Shown here piece after piece: positions 63,271-64,000 of a DNA stretch of 64,000 nucleotides (position 1 is the stretch's first letter; the number at the start of each line of letters is the position of its first letter). The notes under the pieces are model-generated. The model had not been told where the DNA came from, did no database searches, and worked only from the letters and a program-made list of their open reading frames with translations. The position numbers and the translations under genes are program-made. Source of the stretch: Nannocystis bainbridge (lineage in GTDB: Bacteria > Myxococcota_A > Polyangia > Nannocystales > Nannocystaceae); NCBI RefSeq assembly GCF_028368995.1, contig NZ_JAQNDL010000001.1, forward strand, positions 1,922,001 to 1,986,000, given 5' to 3'.

Positions 63271-64000
63271 TCAGCGCAGTACCAGGACCAGCACGATCAC
63301 CACGATCAGCACCGCATTGACGGTGAAGAGGAGCAGCTTGACCGGCGACCCCGATGCCTTCCCCGGCAGCGGCGCGCCGCGGGTCGCGGGCCGCGCGACC
63401 TCCGATGTGGGCCTCGGCTGCGCGGGGCCTGTCGCCGCGCTTTCGGGGGCGTGCTCGAGGTTCGCCGGCGTGCGCGGCGGCTCGGTGAAGTTCGGCCCGG
63501 GTGACAGCTGCTCGGTGCGCTCCGAGCGAGCCGCCGGCGTCGCGTGATTGCCGACGAAGAGCTCGGTGCGGCCGGTCCTTCCGCTCGCGGGATCGCCGAC
63601 GAAGATCTCGGTGCGCTCGGCGCTCGTGGTCGCGCCATGGCCGAAGAAGATCTCGGTGCGAGCGGCCCGGTTGGCCGGCGCCGGTTCGTCCGCGTGAAAC
63701 GCCTCCGTCCGTTCGGCCGGCCTTTCCTCTGGCGAAAGGGGACGCGCCGGTGACGACGTGAAAATCTCCGTCCGTGGCGCGGCGGGGCTCACCGACGACG
63801 ACGTGAACATCTCCGTCCGTGGCGCGCCAGAGCTCACCGACGACGTGAACATCTCCGTCCGTGGCGCGGCAGGGCTCACCGACGACGACGTAAACATCTC
63901 CGTCCGCGCTCCCGCCGTGCTCGCCGGTGGTGACGACAAAATCTGCGTCCGCGCCCCCGCCGAGCTCGCCGGCGGTGACGACAAAATCTCCGTCCGCGCT
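63271..64000 (-). CDS. RTEIF-repeat tail-anchored protein, N-terminus beyond right edge
   Basis: The frame is open to the window edge, so the start is outside. At least 243 residues are visible. Eleven copies of R-T-[EQ]-x-[FL] (RTEIF, RTEMF, RTELF, RTQIL and so on) are spaced 10-20 residues apart in Ser/Pro/Ala-rich sequence, then a Pro-rich stretch and a C-terminal membrane helix (LLLFTVNAVLIVVIVLVLVLR) with no lumenal domain. The repeats look like short docking or phosphorylation motifs. The hidden N-terminus may hold a folded domain. Confidence 0.7.
   Translation of the reverse strand, partial: ARTEILSSPPASSAGARTQILSSPPASTAGARTEMFTSSSVSPAAPRTEMFTSSVSSGAPRTEMFTSSSVSPAAPRTEIFTSSPARPLSPEERPAERTEAFHADEPAPANRAARTEIFFGHGATTSAERTEIFVGDPASGRTGRTELFVGNHATPAARSERTEQLSPGPNFTEPPRTPANLEHAPESAATGPAQPRPTSEVARPATRGAPLPGKASGSPVKLLLFTVNAVLIVVIVLVLVLR

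Noticed and set aside
63101..63547. Plus-strand ORF starting within the last hairpin
   Set aside because: It begins inside the palindrome, changes composition halfway and runs antisense to the RTEIF-repeat gene.

Overview
The window looks like chromosomal DNA of a high-GC myxobacterium, most likely of the Nannocystis/Plesiocystis group. Three things point there: many lipoproteins with Thr-rich linkers behind the lipobox; a secreted protein with a MYXO-CTERM-like tail and MopE-type Cys/Asp repeats; and a plesiocin-type graspetide locus. This is inferred from gene content, with no phylogenetic test. I see no rRNA, tRNA, CRISPR array or intact mobile element.

Layout. 1-18571 is mostly solitary housekeeping and surface genes: a DEDDh exonuclease cut by the left edge, a TPR-like protein, a DUF1552 Tat protein, a CmcJ-like oxygenase, a VioB-like ferritin-fold protein, an LRR protein, DNA polymerase I, a MYXO-CTERM adhesin, an S51-type peptidase, a cytochrome-like lipoprotein, a Sel1 lipoprotein and an OmpA-like lipoprotein.

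18572-24727 is the most interesting locus. It holds a 74-aa ribosomal peptide precursor with a double-glycine leader and four TTxxxxEE cores at an exact 12-residue period. An ATP-grasp macrocyclase, an inner-membrane HlyD adaptor, a C39-peptidase ABC exporter and a second, lipoprotein HlyD-like adaptor follow on the same strand. Strong hairpins flank the precursor gene. This is a complete make-cleave-export graspetide cluster of the plesiocin class.

24728-36499 contains a doubly frameshifted small gene, a histidine phosphatase, a frameshifted FAD oxidoreductase, a hybrid-free histidine kinase, a His/Cys 22-residue repeat protein, a large BRCT-propeller-solenoid fusion, an IS3-family transposase remnant, a propeller lipoprotein and two repeat-rich spacers (39-bp tandem repeats, and TTTTGAAATCACGCCA direct repeats).

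36500-46694 is an envelope uptake block on the + strand: PstS-like binding protein, lipoprotein, OprO/P-like porin, YfaP-like lipoprotein, ExbB, ExbD, TonB, a TonB-dependent receptor that carries its own TonB C-terminal domain, and a lipoprotein. These probably work together on one ligand, which I cannot identify.

46793-64000 has a HEAT protein, two tandem peptidoglycan-active lipoproteins (M15 and SpoIID) sharing a nearly identical FG-GAP propeller, a membrane-anchored ECF sigma factor, several propeller lipoproteins, a PcrB-like protein translationally coupled to a class III nucleotide cyclase, and an RTEIF-repeat tail-anchored protein cut by the right edge. Short CATGTCC palindromes recur in spacers across the whole window and often form hairpins at gene ends.
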